A stretch of 64,000 bases of DNA from Nocardioides pini. GTDB taxonomy: Bacteria; Actinomycetota; Actinomycetes; Propionibacteriales; Nocardioidaceae. The stretch spans positions 298,262 through 362,261 of the forward strand of contig NZ_JAPPUX010000005.1 in NCBI RefSeq assembly GCF_026712185.1. The letters are read 5' to 3'. Made by a program: the position numbers and the translations under genes. Below, piece after piece: positions 25,745 through 33,544 of this stretch. Numbering within the stretch: position 1 is the stretch's first letter; the number at the start of each line of letters is the position of its first letter. The notes below the pieces were generated by a model that searched no databases, was not told where the DNA came from, and was given only the letters and a program-made list of their open reading frames with translations.

Positions 25745-26392
25745 TCAGGCGGGGTGGGTCTCCCAGGCCGGACCCTCGCCGCCGAGCCGCTCGACGAGGC
25801 GGCGACCGACGTGGCAGGCGTTGGCGCGGCGTACGTCCTCCGGGACCGCGGGGAGGTTCTCCTCCCAGTCGAGGAGGCAGGACCCGCGCAGCTGGCCCAT
25901 CCGGGCCGGGCGGCCGAAGAAGAAGGGGTGGGCGTGGGCGCCGCCGTCGCCGTAGCGGCCGATGTGGCAGCGGCCGACGCTCGGCAGCTCCTCGACAGCG
26001 GCGGTGACCCGCGCCATCAGCAGCCCCATCTCGGCGGCCATGTCGTCGGGCAGGTCGGCGATGTCGAAGTGCTCGACCGGGCGCAGGATGAGGGAGACGG
26101 GCAGCTTCATGTCGAGCGCGACGAGCAGCCACCGCTCGTTGCGCCACGCCACTTGCGCCGCCCGCTCGGGCGGCATCGGCTGCCGGCAGGAGCAGTCCGC
26201 CGGGTCCTCGCCCTCGCGGGGCGGCTCGACGTCCTGCAGCGGCTCGAGCGGCTTGATCCGCAGCCCGTCGAGCTCGAACGGGAAGATGTCCCACCCGGGC
26301 ATCTCCTCGATGGCCACGGGCAGTCGCCCCTCGGCGTCGGTCGCCGCGGCGACGCGGGCGTGGAACTCCTCGGCGGTCTCGAGTCGGCTCAT
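25745..26392 (-). CDS. HIT-like (histidine triad superfamily) protein
   Basis: A 215-residue protein. The block CHIGRYGDGGAHAHPFF carries the HxHxx-type active-site histidines of HIT nucleotide hydrolases, here as HAHPF, and the upstream part has the usual VEHFDIADLPDDMAAEMG helix. An N-terminal segment carries a short Cys pair (DCSCRQPMP) not typical of small HIT enzymes. The order of motifs suggests a member of the larger diadenosine-phosphate hydrolase-like group. GGGAGG lies before the ATG. The gene is followed on the minus strand by nothing but repeats. Confidence 0.7.
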   Translation of the reverse strand: MSRLETAEEFHARVAAATDAEGRLPVAIEEMPGWDIFPFELDGLRIKPLEPLQDVEPPREGEDPADCSCRQPMPPERAAQVAWRNERWLLVALDMKLPVSLILRPVEHFDIADLPDDMAAEMGLLMARVTAAVEELPSVGRCHIGRYGDGGAHAHPFFFGRPARMGQLRGSCLLDWEENLPAVPEDVRRANACHVGRRLVERLGGEGPAWETHPA

Positions 26393-26411
26393 GCCGAGGA
26401 GCCTCCCATGC

Positions 26412-27953
26412 TCACCAGGCGGCCGGCTGGTAGTCCTTGAGGAAGCAGCCGTAGACGTCCTCGCCCCGCTCGCCGAGCACGATCGGGTCGTAGACCCTCG
26501 CGGCTCCGTCGACCAGGTCGAGCGGCGCGTGCCAGCCCTCGGCGGCGATCCGGAGCTTCTCGTGGTGGGGCCGCTCGTCGGTGATCCAGCCGGTGTCGAC
26601 GGCGGTCATCAGGATCCGGTCGGTCTCGAACATCTCGCCCGACGACGTGCGGGTCATCATGTTCAGCGCGGCCTTGGCCATGTTGGTGTGCGGGTGGCCG
26701 GCGCCCTTGTAGCGACGACCACCGAACTGCCCCTCCATCGCCGAGACGTTGACGATGTAGGCGCGGCGGGCGCCGTTCTGCACGGCCGCCCGCAGCGAGG
26801 GCCGCAGCCGGGAGTTGATCAGGAAGGGCGCGATCGAGTTGCAGAACTGCACCTCGAGCAGCTCCAGCGGGTCGACCTCGTCGAGCACCTGGGTCCACGA
26901 GTTGTTGTCCTGGATGTCGGGGATCAGCCCGCCCGCGTCGATCGCCGTGCCGGCCAGGTGCGCGTCCAGCGACGCGCCCCCGGCCCGGAGCGCGAGGGCG
27001 GTCAGTGACGCGGCGTTGTGCACGGCGAGCGCGTGGTCGGCCGACTCGCCGTCGTGGTGGGCGACCGCGGTCGTGGACAGCGCGCCCGCGATCGCGGCCG
27101 GGTGCGCCTCGGAGATCCGGTCGAAGGTGGCCATCTCCGGCAGCTCCGCCACGCCGAGGGCCTCGGCGGTCGGCAGCGGCGCGGCCTCGCCGTCGATGAG
27201 GTGCGCGTACGCGCCCGGCAGTCGGCGTACGGTCTGGCAGGCGTTGTTGACGATGATGTCCAGCGGCCCGTCGGCAGCGACGTCGTCGGTCAGGGAGATG
27301 ACCTGGGTGGGGTCGCGCAGGTCGATCCCGACGATCTTCAGCCGGTGCAGCCAGTCGGCCGAGTCCTCCATCGCCGCGAACCGGCGTACGGCGTCCTTGG
27401 GGAAGCGCGTGGTGATCGTGGTGTGCGCGCCGTCGCGGAGCAGGCGGAGCGCGATGTACATCCCGATCTTGGCGCGCCCGCCGGTCAGCAGCGCCCGCTT
27501 GCCGGTGAGGTCGGTGCGCTGGTCGCGCTTGGCGTGGCTCATCGCCGCGCAGCTCGGGCACAGCCAGTGGTAGAACGCGTCGACGAGCGTGAAGTCCTGC
27601 TTGCAGATGTAGCAGCCGCGCGCGGTGATCAGCTCGCCGGCGAAGGCGCCCGCGGCGGTGGACACGAGCGGGATGCCCGCCGTCTCGTCGTCGATCCGCA
27701 TCGGCGACCCGGTCGCGGTGCGCGCGATGATGTCGAGGTCGTGCTGCTGGCGCTCCATCCGGATCTCGGCACGTCGCTGCTTCTTGATCAGCTTGTACAT
27801 GTGGGACGCGGCGCGCTTCATCGCGCGCACGTCGTCGTGCTCCGGCGGCAGCGTCGCGACGTCCTGCAGGACCTCGAGCGCGATGGCCAGCTTCTCGGGG
27901 TCGATGCCGGTGGCGACGGGGGTGGCGACGGGGGTGTCCAGCTGCGGTGTCAC
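26412..27953 (-). CDS. Short-chain dehydrogenase with N-terminal zinc ribbon
   Basis: A 513-residue protein. An N-terminal helical region (LEVLQDVATLPPEHDDVRAM) is followed by a CxxC-x15-CxxC zinc ribbon (CYICKQDF ... LCPSC), then an SDR domain with an altered glycine motif (ALLTGGRAKIG), VNNACQT, and a C-terminal domain with YIVNVSAMEG and the catalytic-type region YKGAGHPHTNMAKAAL. The Rossmann domain should bind NAD(P). The GTG at 27953 is chosen because a -10 element (TACCCT) lies 7 bases upstream; the ATG at 27992 falls inside a palindromic repeat. VATPVATG near the start comes from a short 12-base duplication. Confidence 0.8.
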   Translation of the reverse strand: MTPQLDTPVATPVATGIDPEKLAIALEVLQDVATLPPEHDDVRAMKRAASHMYKLIKKQRRAEIRMERQQHDLDIIARTATGSPMRIDDETAGIPLVSTAAGAFAGELITARGCYICKQDFTLVDAFYHWLCPSCAAMSHAKRDQRTDLTGKRALLTGGRAKIGMYIALRLLRDGAHTTITTRFPKDAVRRFAAMEDSADWLHRLKIVGIDLRDPTQVISLTDDVAADGPLDIIVNNACQTVRRLPGAYAHLIDGEAAPLPTAEALGVAELPEMATFDRISEAHPAAIAGALSTTAVAHHDGESADHALAVHNAASLTALALRAGGASLDAHLAGTAIDAGGLIPDIQDNNSWTQVLDEVDPLELLEVQFCNSIAPFLINSRLRPSLRAAVQNGARRAYIVNVSAMEGQFGGRRYKGAGHPHTNMAKAALNMMTRTSSGEMFETDRILMTAVDTGWITDERPHHEKLRIAAEGWHAPLDLVDGAARVYDPIVLGERGEDVYGCFLKDYQPAAW

Positions 27954-27960
27954 GGGCAGG

Positions 27961-27966
27961 AGGGTA
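27961..27966 (-). promoter_or_regulatory. -10 element of the zinc-ribbon SDR gene
   Basis: TACCCT on the minus strand ends 7 bases before GTG 27953. The first of three palindromes lies where the -35 region should be. Confidence 0.45.
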
Positions 27967-27977
27967 CGGCGACTCCA

Positions 27978-28065
27978 GCGATCCCCGGTCATCCGGGAAT
28001 CCCGTACGTTGTCGGCCCGTGCACGGCCTGACAAGCTCAGCGATCCCCGGTCGACCGGGGATCGC
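27978..28065. promoter_or_regulatory. Array of three 26-base palindromes on a 31-base pitch
   Basis: Palindromes occupy 27978-28003 (decayed), 28009-28034 (imperfect, TTGTC to GACAA) and 28040-28065 (perfect, left half GCGATCCCCGGTC). Their starts are exactly 31 bases apart, three helical turns, which would place bound dimers on one face of the DNA. They lie directly upstream of the SDR promoter and 18 bases after the LuxR-type gene stop. Confidence 0.6.
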
Positions 28066-28082
28066 GCACGGCGTACGACGCC

Positions 28083-28733
28083 TCAGGCCTCGCGGGCCGG
28101 CGAGCCGTTGATCCGCACCCGGTCGGCGCGCATGCCGTGCTCGACGCCCCACAGCACCGCCCGCGAGCGGGAGTCGACGTCGATCTTGCGGTAGGCCGAG
28201 CGGATGTAGGACTTGATCGAGTTGAGCGACAGCAGGGTGCGCTCGGCGATCTCCTGGTTGCTGAGGCCCATGGTGATCAGCGACAGCACCTCGGCCTCGC
28301 GCGCCGTGAGACCCTCCTCGCGCCCCGGCCAGTCGCCGCCGACGAGCGGCGAGCGCCCGCGCGAGGGGGAGACCACGAGCTGTCCCGACGAGATGGCGCC
28401 GAGGGCGTCGACGAGGCGGGCCGCCGGCAGGCTCTTGGAGAGGTAGCCGCGCACGCCTTGGCTGAGGGTGTCGCGGGTCAGCCAGGGCTGGAAGTTCCAC
28501 GTGTAGACCGCGACCGCGCGGACCTGCGTGCTCTCGACGAGGTGGCGTACGGCGGGACCGTTGCCCTGGCCCATCCCGAACGTGTCGTAGAGGGCGACGT
28601 CGACCGGTTGGGCGACGGGCTTGCCCGCCACCAGCTCGACCACCTCGACGCGGTGGCCGTAGCTGCGCATCATCGCGTCGAGGCCGCGGACGACGACCTC
28701 GTCGTCGTTGACCAGCGCGACTCGAATGACCAT
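28083..28733 (-). CDS. Orphan LuxR-type response regulator
   Basis: A 216-residue paralogue of the 13220-13846 protein. The receiver starts MVIRVALVNDDEVVVRGLDA and keeps an aspartate at the likely phosphorylation position (VDVALYDTFG), unlike its paralogue. It shares the odd AVYTWN motif and GYLSKSLP. The C-terminal LuxR helix-turn-helix runs from LTAREAEVLSLITMGLSNQE to LNSIKSYIRSAYRKI. No kinase is adjacent, and the next two genes upstream are OmpR-type regulators. A -10 element lies 6 bases before the ATG. Confidence 0.85.
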   Translation of the reverse strand: MVIRVALVNDDEVVVRGLDAMMRSYGHRVEVVELVAGKPVAQPVDVALYDTFGMGQGNGPAVRHLVESTQVRAVAVYTWNFQPWLTRDTLSQGVRGYLSKSLPAARLVDALGAISSGQLVVSPSRGRSPLVGGDWPGREEGLTAREAEVLSLITMGLSNQEIAERTLLSLNSIKSYIRSAYRKIDVDSRSRAVLWGVEHGMRADRVRINGSPAREA

Positions 28734-28739
28734 GGGGCC

Positions 28740-28745
28740 AAGGTA
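28740..28745 (-). promoter_or_regulatory. -10 element of the LuxR-type regulator gene, leaderless spacing
   Basis: TACCTT on the minus strand ends 6 bases before the ATG at 28733. Confidence 0.45.
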
Positions 28746-28854
28746 CTGCTGTTTGCCTGTGGTTCACCCCCGGATCCGGCGAGTCTGCGGATCGCACGCT
28801 CAGCGCCGGGTGGCGATCCCACCCCTGTGGCCGGTCGTGTCCCGGGGGAGGTCG

Positions 28855-29607
28855 TCAGGGGCAGCAGGGGTCGAAGCGGAACCCGACGCCGCGGATCGTG
28901 CGGATCCACTGGTTGCCGTTGCGCGCGCTGCGCAGCTTGCGGCGCAGGTTCGCGAGGTGGACGTCGACGACGTGGGTGCTCTCCGGGACGAAGTCGCTGG
29001 CCCAGACCGCGCGCACGAGCTCGTCGCGCGGGACCACGACGCCGGGGTTGCCGACGAGGTGGGCGAGCAGGTCGAACTCGGTGCGGGTCAGGTCGATCTC
29101 CCGGCCCGACACCCGCACCTCCCGCGCCCCGCGGTTGAGCGTGAGGTCGCTGCATCCCTCGGAGTCGGTCGGGTCGACGTCGACGGACGGGGCGGGCTCC
29201 GGCCGCGCGGTGGCGGCCTCGGCCGGGGCGTCGCCGCTGCGCGGGCGCCGGAAGAGGGCAGCGACCCGCGCCTGCAGCTCGCGCATCGAGAACGGCTTGA
29301 CCAGGTAGTCGTCGGCGCCGACCTCGAGCCCGACGAGCCGGTCGACCTCGGCAGCGCGGCCGCTGACGACGATCACGTAGCAGTCGGTCACGGTGCGGAT
29401 CTGCCGGCAGACCTCCACCCCGTCGATGTCGGGCAGCGTCAGGTCGAGCGTGACCAGGTCGGGACGCCCCTCGCTCACGAGCGTGAGGGCCTCGGCGCCG
29501 GTGCGCGCCACGGTGACGTCGAAGCCGGCCTGGTCGAGCAGCTGGGAGATGGCGTCGCCGACGTCGTGGTCGTCCTCGACGACCACGGCTGTCCGTGCGT
29601 TCATCAT
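28855..29607 (-). CDS. OmpR-type (winged helix) response regulator, orphan
   Basis: A 250-residue two-domain regulator. The receiver has the acidic pair in VVVEDDHDVGDAI, the phosphorylated Asp in DLVTLDLTLPDIDG and the conserved Lys in DDYLVKPFSM. A linker rich in Ala/Pro/Glu follows, then a winged-helix domain (EIDLTRTEFDLLAHLVGNPG, ending HLANLRRKLR and TIRGVGFRFD). GGGGAG precedes the first of two ATG codons. It is closely related to the neighbour at 29767-30600, and both share promoter and leader structure. No histidine kinase is in the window. Confidence 0.9.
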   Translation of the reverse strand: MMNARTAVVVEDDHDVGDAISQLLDQAGFDVTVARTGAEALTLVSEGRPDLVTLDLTLPDIDGVEVCRQIRTVTDCYVIVVSGRAAEVDRLVGLEVGADDYLVKPFSMRELQARVAALFRRPRSGDAPAEAATARPEPAPSVDVDPTDSEGCSDLTLNRGAREVRVSGREIDLTRTEFDLLAHLVGNPGVVVPRDELVRAVWASDFVPESTHVVDVHLANLRRKLRSARNGNQWIRTIRGVGFRFDPCCP

Positions 29608-29647
29608 CTCGTCAGCTCCCCAGTTGACCGTTCACCTACCCAGCCGC

Positions 29648-29702
29648 ACCCGGTCGGAAACCGGGTCGGGGCGCTCGGCGCCCCCGCCCGCTGTCGATGC
29701 TA
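29648..29702 (-). promoter_or_regulatory. Promoter and two-hairpin leader of the 28855-29607 regulator
   Basis: On the minus strand TAGCAT (29697-29702) is followed by a hairpin at 29668-29684 (GGGGCGC arms, TCG loop) and another at 29648-29666 (ACCCGGT arms). The same TAGCATCGA and a two-hairpin leader occur before the paralogous regulator. Confidence 0.4.
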
Positions 29703-29739
29703 GGCGGCAGCGGGTGGGGAGCGTGGTCGATCGGGGTGC

Positions 29740-29762
29740 AGCACCCCCCGTCGGGGGGTGCT
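29740..29762 (-). terminator. Hairpin terminator of the 29767-30600 regulator
   Basis: Perfect 10-base arms AGCACCCCCC and GGGGGGTGCT with a 3-base loop start 4 bases after the gene's stop. There is no T-run, as is common in high-GC actinobacteria. It separates the two response-regulator genes. Confidence 0.65.
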
Positions 29763-29766
29763 CGGC

Positions 29767-30600
29767 TCAGAAGTCCAGGCCTCGCGCCCAGTCCTCCGAG
29801 TCGATCCGGGCCACGAGGTAGGGGCCGCCGCCGGCGCGGCGGTCCTGCTCGTCGCCCTCACGGTCCATCCGGTAGCCGATGCCGCGGATGGTGTGGATCC
29901 AGGTGGCGTCGGAGTGACGGCGCAGCTTGCCGCGCAGGTTGGCGACGTGCACGTCGACCAGGTGGTGGTCGTGGGTCAGCGCGCTGCTCCAGATCGCCAG
30001 CACCATCTCCTCGCGCGTGCACACCCGCGACAGGTGGGTCGCGAGGTACTCCAGGACGTCGTACTCGATGCGGGTCAGGTCGACGATCGTGCCGTTGACC
30101 TGCACCTCGCGACGGGCGGAGTTGATGACGAGACCCGCACCCGCGGAGATCGTCGTCGGCTCGTCGACGGGCTGCGCCGGGCTCGGGACCTGCGGGCTGC
30201 GCCCGTTGACGGGCTCCTCGACGCCGGTCGCGGTCCGTGGCCGGCGGAACAGCGCCGCCACCCGGGCGCGCAGCTCACGCGGTGAGAACGGCTTGAGGAC
30301 GAAGTCGTCCGCCCCGACCTCGAGCCCGATCAGCTTGTCCACCTCGTCGGAGCGCGCCGACACGATCACGATGTAGCAGTCGCTGGTCTCGCGGATGCGG
30401 CGGCACACCTCGATGCCGTCCATGTGTGGCAGCGTCAGGTCGAGCGTGACCAGGTCGGGCGGGTCGGCTGCTGCCGCGCTGACCGCCTGTCGTCCGTCGA
30501 GCGCCGAGGTGACACGGAAACCCGCCCCCTCGAGGGTCTCCACCAGCGCTGACGAGATGTCCGGATCGTCCTCGACGACCAATGCATGTAGTTCTTGCAC
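29767..30600 (-). CDS. OmpR-type (winged helix) response regulator, orphan
   Basis: A 277-residue regulator from the GTG at 30600 (GGGGG lies 7 bases upstream). The receiver carries VVEDDPDISSALVETLE, the phosphorylated Asp in DLVTLDLTLPHMDG, DCYIVIVSARSDE and DDFVLKPFSPRE. After a 35-residue linker comes the winged helix (GTIVDLTRIEYDVLEYLATH to VANLRGKLRRHSDATWIHTI). The last 28 residues extend past the domain. The first codons (CAAGAACTACATGCATTG) are unusually AT-rich. A longer ORF to 30768 covers the leader and promoter. Confidence 0.9.
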   Translation of the reverse strand: MQELHALVVEDDPDISSALVETLEGAGFRVTSALDGRQAVSAAAADPPDLVTLDLTLPHMDGIEVCRRIRETSDCYIVIVSARSDEVDKLIGLEVGADDFVLKPFSPRELRARVAALFRRPRTATGVEEPVNGRSPQVPSPAQPVDEPTTISAGAGLVINSARREVQVNGTIVDLTRIEYDVLEYLATHLSRVCTREEMVLAIWSSALTHDHHLVDVHVANLRGKLRRHSDATWIHTIRGIGYRMDREGDEQDRRAGGGPYLVARIDSEDWARGLDF

Positions 30601-30622
30601 GTGAAACCCCCACATATGCGAA

Positions 30623-30677
30623 GGCAAGGGCCCCACGCCCTCGCCGTGACACCCCCGAGTGGTGTCGCTCGATGCTA
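30623..30677 (-). promoter_or_regulatory. Promoter and two-hairpin leader of the 29767-30600 regulator
   Basis: TAGCAT (30672-30677, minus strand) is followed by hairpins at 30648-30666 (GACACC/GGTGTC) and 30623-30645 (GGCAAGGGC/GCCCTCGCC). This predicts a leader of about 65 bases before the GTG. Confidence 0.4.
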
Positions 30678-30792
30678 ATGCCACGAACGGCCCAGACATA
30701 GGGGAGGTCTGACGCTCGAACGGCTTGTCTAGACCGGGTCGGGTTTGAAGGAATCTTTGGTGCTTCACCCGCCATTCTGCGCATTCGGTGGG

Positions 30793-31710
30793 TCAGGTGA
30801 GGTCCATGGCGCGGTTGACCCACACGTGGTCCACGACCATGCCCACCCGCTCGTACATCGGCAGCGCTCCGGTGCGCGAGTCGGTGCTGAGCTCGGAGGT
30901 GCGGGTGCCGTGCTCGCGGCCGCGGGCGAAGGAGTCGACGAGGAGCGCCTGCGCGATCCCGCGGTTGCGCTGGTCGCGGCGCACCGCGAGCCGGTCGACG
31001 TACGCCGTGGCGCCGTCGTCGGACACGAGCACCAGCGAGACGCCGACCACGGCGCCGTCGGGGTCCACCGCGACGCGCAGGTTCCAGGGCTCGAAACCGG
31101 GCCGGCCGGTCGTCGCGGCGGCGAAGTCCTCGAACGGCTCGCGGTCTCGCACCGACCACTCGAGGAACGCGTCCTCGAGGACGTCGTGGGCGGCTCGCAG
31201 CTCGTCGGGACCCGCAGTCCGTACGACGTAGCCCTCCGGCAGCGTGCGCTCGGGGATGGCGGCGCCCTCGGGGAGCTTGAGCACCCAGCTCGTCCAGCGG
31301 ACCCGGAAGCCGAGCTCCTCCAGCAGCCGGTCGCCCGGCGAGCCCTGCGGGACCGGCATCCCGACGACCGACGAGCCGAGGCTGCGGCCGAGGTCGAGCA
31401 GCCAGTGGGCCAGCCACGTGCCGATGCCGCGACCGCGGTGGGAGGGGAGCACGGAGGTGTCGGCGCGGTCGGCGCCCATCAGCTCGGCGTACGCGACGAG
31501 GGTCTCGCCGTCCCACACCCCGACCGAGCGGGCGCCGAGGTCGTGGCTCGGCCTGGCCCAGTCGCTGACGATGTCGGCCTCCTCGATCGCGACGTGCCCG
31601 ATGTCCTCCTGCTCCTGGGCCGCCATGAGCCGGAAGACGGCCGGGGCATCGGCCTTCTCGAGGGGTCGGGTGGTGAGGCCCTCGGGCAGGGCGGCGGGAC
31701 GTGTCGGCAT
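30793..31710 (-). CDS. Protein with two GNAT acetyltransferase domains
   Basis: A 305-residue protein with two GNAT folds. Acetyl-CoA loops are HRGRGIGTWLAHWLLDLGRS in the first and DQRNRGIAQALLVDSF in the second, which also has the closing motif ALPMYERVGM. This double-GNAT layout is shared with MshD (mycothiol synthase), but the sequence otherwise does not let me assign MshD, and other tandem GNAT proteins exist. It reads away from the DEAD-box gene and has a CACACT element 7 bases before the ATG. Confidence 0.8.
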   Translation of the reverse strand: MPTRPAALPEGLTTRPLEKADAPAVFRLMAAQEQEDIGHVAIEEADIVSDWARPSHDLGARSVGVWDGETLVAYAELMGADRADTSVLPSHRGRGIGTWLAHWLLDLGRSLGSSVVGMPVPQGSPGDRLLEELGFRVRWTSWVLKLPEGAAIPERTLPEGYVVRTAGPDELRAAHDVLEDAFLEWSVRDREPFEDFAAATTGRPGFEPWNLRVAVDPDGAVVGVSLVLVSDDGATAYVDRLAVRRDQRNRGIAQALLVDSFARGREHGTRTSELSTDSRTGALPMYERVGMVVDHVWVNRAMDLT

Positions 31711-31792
31711 GGGAAGGAGTGTGCTTGCTCACTAGGGGCGCTGTCGCGCCCTTATCCGGGTCCGTGGAATGTCGCGTTCACGCGTGAGGCCC

Positions 31793-31798
31793 TACCGT
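31793..31798 (+). promoter_or_regulatory. -10 element of the DEAD-box helicase gene, leaderless spacing
   Basis: TACCGT ends 6 bases before the GTG at 31805, which decides this start over the ATG at 31769. Confidence 0.5.
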
Positions 31799-31804
31799 TG
31801 GGGG

Positions 31805-33544
31805 GTGAGTGACGAGCAGCCCGTAGCACCCGAGCAGACCTTCTCCGACCTCGGCCTCGCGCCGGAGGTCCTCAAGGCGCTGGCGGACGTCGGCTACGAG
31901 ACCCCGTCGCAGATCCAGGCCCTGACCATCCCGCCCCTCCTCGAGGGCCGACACGTCGTCGGCCTGGCCCAGACCGGCACCGGCAAGACGGCCGCGTTCG
32001 CCCTGCCGATCCTGTCGCAGCTCGACATGTCGCAGAAGACGCCGCAGGCCCTCGTCCTGGCCCCGACCCGCGAGCTCGCGCTCCAGGTGTCCGAGGCCTT
32101 CGAGAAGTACGCCGCCCACAAGAAGGGCGTGCGCGTGCTGCCGATCTACGGCGGCCAGGGCTACGGCGTCCAGCTGTCGGCGCTGCGGCGCGGCGTGCAC
32201 GTCGTGGTCGGCACCCCGGGTCGCATCATGGACCACCTCGAGAAGGGCACGCTCGACCTCTCGGAGCTGCGCTTCCTGGTCCTCGACGAGGCCGACGAGA
32301 TGCTCAAGATGGGCTTCGCCGAGGACGTCGAGACGATCCTCGCCGACACCCCCGACGACAAGCACGTGGCGCTGTTCTCCGCGACGATGCCGGCGCAGAT
32401 CCGGCGGATCTCGAAGAAGTACCTCGCCGACCCGGTCGAGATCACCGTCAAGAACAAGACCACGACCTCGTCCACGATCACCCAGCGCTACCTGATCGTG
32501 TCGTACCCCCAGAAGGTCGACGCCCTCACGCGCATCCTCGAGGTCGAGAACTTCGAGGGCATGATCGTCTTCGTCCGGACCAAGAACGAGACCGAGACGC
32601 TCGCCGAGAAGCTGCGCGCCCGCGGCTACTCCGCGATGGCCATCAACGGTGACGTGGCGCAGGTGCAGCGCGAGCGGACGGTCAACCAGCTCAAGGCCGG
32701 CAAGCTCGACATCCTCGTCGCCACCGACGTCGCCGCGCGCGGCCTCGACGTCGAGCGGATCAGCCACGTCGTCAACTACGACATCCCCACCGACACCGAG
32801 TCCTACGTCCACCGCATCGGCCGCACCGGGCGCGCCGGCCGCTCCGGCGACTCGATCGCCTTCGTGACGCCGCGCGAGCGCCACCTGCTGCGCGCCATCG
32901 AGAAGGCCACCCGCCAGCCGCTCACCCAGATGCAGCTGCCGACCGTCGACGACGTCAACGCCACGCGGCTCTCGCGCTTCGACGACCAGATCACCCAGGC
33001 GCTGACGCAGCCCGAGCGCATCGACTTCTTCCGCGACGTCGTCTCCCACTACGTCAGCGAGCACGACGTGGCCGAGGTCGACGTGGCCGCCGCCCTCGCC
33101 GCGGTGATGCACGGCGAGCAGCCGCTGCTCCTGGACCCGGAGCCCGAGCCGCGGTCCCGCTCCTTCGAGGAGCGCTCGAGCCACGGCGGCAAGGCCGACC
33201 GTGGGCCCCGCGAGTCGCGCACCGGCCAGCCGATGGCGGCGTACCGCATCGAGGTGGGCAAGCGGCACAAGGTCGAGCCCCGGCAGATCGTGGGCGCCCT
33301 GGCCAACGAGGGCGGCCTCTCGCGCGGCGACTTCGGCTACATCTCGATCAAGCCGGACTTCTCCGTCGTCGAGCTGCCGGCGTCGCTCCCGCCCGGCACC
33401 CTCGACCGGCTCGCGAGCACGCGCATCTCCGGCAAGCTCATCGAGATCAAGCCGGACAACGGCCCGTTCCGCGGCCGCACCGGCGGCGGCCACAGCGCTG
33501 GCGCCCGCAAGGCCGGCGGCTACAAGGGCAAGAACCCCCGCTGA
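31805..33544 (+). CDS. deaD: DEAD-box ATP-dependent RNA helicase (CsdA/DeaD-type)
   Basis: A 579-residue RNA helicase that unwinds structured RNA, usually in ribosome assembly or cold response. Motifs: Q motif region YETPSQIQAL, Walker A AQTGTGKT (55-62), PTRELALQ, DEAD box VLDEADEM, FSATMP, and the C-terminal helicase motifs ARGLDVERI and HRIGRTGRAGR. After a charged linker the C-terminus is a DbpA-type RNA-binding domain (YRIEVGKRHKVEPRQIVGAL, ending GKLIEIKPD) and a Gly/Lys tail. Length and layout match actinobacterial DeaD. The mirrored repeat array starts just after its stop. Confidence 0.93.
   Translation: MSDEQPVAPEQTFSDLGLAPEVLKALADVGYETPSQIQALTIPPLLEGRHVVGLAQTGTGKTAAFALPILSQLDMSQKTPQALVLAPTRELALQVSEAFEKYAAHKKGVRVLPIYGGQGYGVQLSALRRGVHVVVGTPGRIMDHLEKGTLDLSELRFLVLDEADEMLKMGFAEDVETILADTPDDKHVALFSATMPAQIRRISKKYLADPVEITVKNKTTTSSTITQRYLIVSYPQKVDALTRILEVENFEGMIVFVRTKNETETLAEKLRARGYSAMAINGDVAQVQRERTVNQLKAGKLDILVATDVAARGLDVERISHVVNYDIPTDTESYVHRIGRTGRAGRSGDSIAFVTPRERHLLRAIEKATRQPLTQMQLPTVDDVNATRLSRFDDQITQALTQPERIDFFRDVVSHYVSEHDVAEVDVAAALAAVMHGEQPLLLDPEPEPRSRSFEERSSHGGKADRGPRESRTGQPMAAYRIEVGKRHKVEPRQIVGALANEGGLSRGDFGYISIKPDFSVVELPASLPPGTLDRLASTRISGKLIEIKPDNGPFRGRTGGGHSAGARKAGGYKGKNPR

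Noticed and set aside
27992..28034. Upstream starts for the zinc-ribbon SDR gene
   Set aside because: They lie inside the palindrome array, and a -10 element with 7-base spacing supports the GTG at 27953.
30793..31710. Firm naming of the double-GNAT protein as mycothiol synthase
   Set aside because: Two GNAT domains fit, but the diagnostic MshD residues could not be confirmed by eye.
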